Source of the DNA: Agromyces sp. SYSU T00194
GTDB taxonomy: Bacteria; Actinomycetota; Actinomycetes; Actinomycetales; Microbacteriaceae
Direction: 5' to 3'
Assembly (NCBI RefSeq): GCF_040496035.1
Contig: NZ_JBEPJZ010000002.1
Location: 806,001 to 870,000 of the forward strand
DNA length: 64,000 bases
The notes beneath the pieces were generated by a model. That model was not told where the DNA came from. It saw only the letters and a program-made list of their open reading frames with translations, and searched no databases. A program made the position numbers and the translations under genes. Below are positions 63,971-64,000 of this stretch, piece after piece. Position 1 is the stretch's first letter, and the number at the start of each line of letters is the position of its first letter.

Positions 63971-64000
63971 ACGCGATCCTCTCGCATCTCGTCGAGGATC
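63967..64000 (-). CDS. vapB: VapB-type antitoxin, 3' end only (partial)
   Basis: The last ten codons and stop are visible (ILDEMREDRV), a typical VapB C-terminus of the LDEMRxDR type. It continues beyond the right edge. It overlaps vapC by 3 nt, as in vapBC operons. Confidence 0.8.
   Translation of the reverse strand, partial: ILDEMREDRV

Overview
The window is very GC-rich DNA (about 70% or more) packed with genes. It shows frequent GTG and some TTG starts, many apparently leaderless promoters (TANNNT about 6-8 nt before the start codon), an NrtR-nadABC operon, a HelR-type helicase and an F420-type oxidoreductase. Together these point to an actinobacterial chromosome, most like Microbacteriaceae (Agromyces or a near relative). 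The placement is inferred from gene content and style; no marker gene such as rRNA is present. I saw no tRNA, rRNA, CRISPR array or prophage.

Layout. 1-7.8 kb: a large LuxR-type ATPase regulator, then the glycine cleavage operon gcvT-gcvH-gcvP on the minus strand behind a tandem glycine riboswitch. 7.9-9.25 kb: a 1.36-kb unit in which a DUF559 nuclease-like gene with a winged-helix front end is bracketed by two pairs of 54-nt palindromes, an arrangement like REP elements around RAYT genes but with a different protein. 9.26-15.2 kb: a translationally coupled nrtR-nadA-nadB-nadC-cysteine desulfurase-small acidic ORF operon for de novo NAD synthesis, with a promoter and repeats overlapping it. 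15.3-28.9 kb: housekeeping and accessory genes (MFS exporter, secreted VWA/substrate-binding protein, F420 enzyme, coiled-coil membrane protein, Fpg/Nei glycosylase, PadR plus membrane protein, LON-domain protein, MpaB-like protein, aldo/keto reductase plus ankyrin protein, tocopherol-cyclase-like protein, methyltransferase-like protein, acyltransferase).

28.9-37.5 kb: a four-domain sulfur-transfer protein (CoA-disulfide reductase, rhodanese, TusA, DsrE) under a CsoR/CstR-like palindrome, a lipoprotein, a lipase-like hydrolase, and helR behind a rifamycin-associated-element-like palindrome. 37.5-43 kb: a secreted protein, an HTH-MNT/HEPN pair with its own operator, a membrane protein and a winged-helix AAA/TPR regulator. 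43.3-52.3 kb: one 9-kb secreted SpvB/FG-GAP/Rhs gene with a Ser/Thr/Gly-rich tail and no visible toxin or immunity gene.

52.3-64 kb: a dienelactone-hydrolase-like protein, a FAD oxidoreductase, a GAF-LuxR regulator, a YecM/VOC protein, an S10 carboxypeptidase, a leaderless ArsR plus double SRPBCC pair, a pterin-dehydratase-like/VOC fusion, a lipoprotein, HigBA, a small P-loop kinase, a TetR-esterase divergent pair with twin operators, and VapC with the end of VapB at the window edge. The right-hand 26 kb therefore holds three toxin-antitoxin-type loci (MNT/HEPN, HigBA, VapBC). The best candidates for something undescribed are the palindrome-bracketed DUF559 unit and the HTH-MNT/HEPN pair with altered catalytic motifs.
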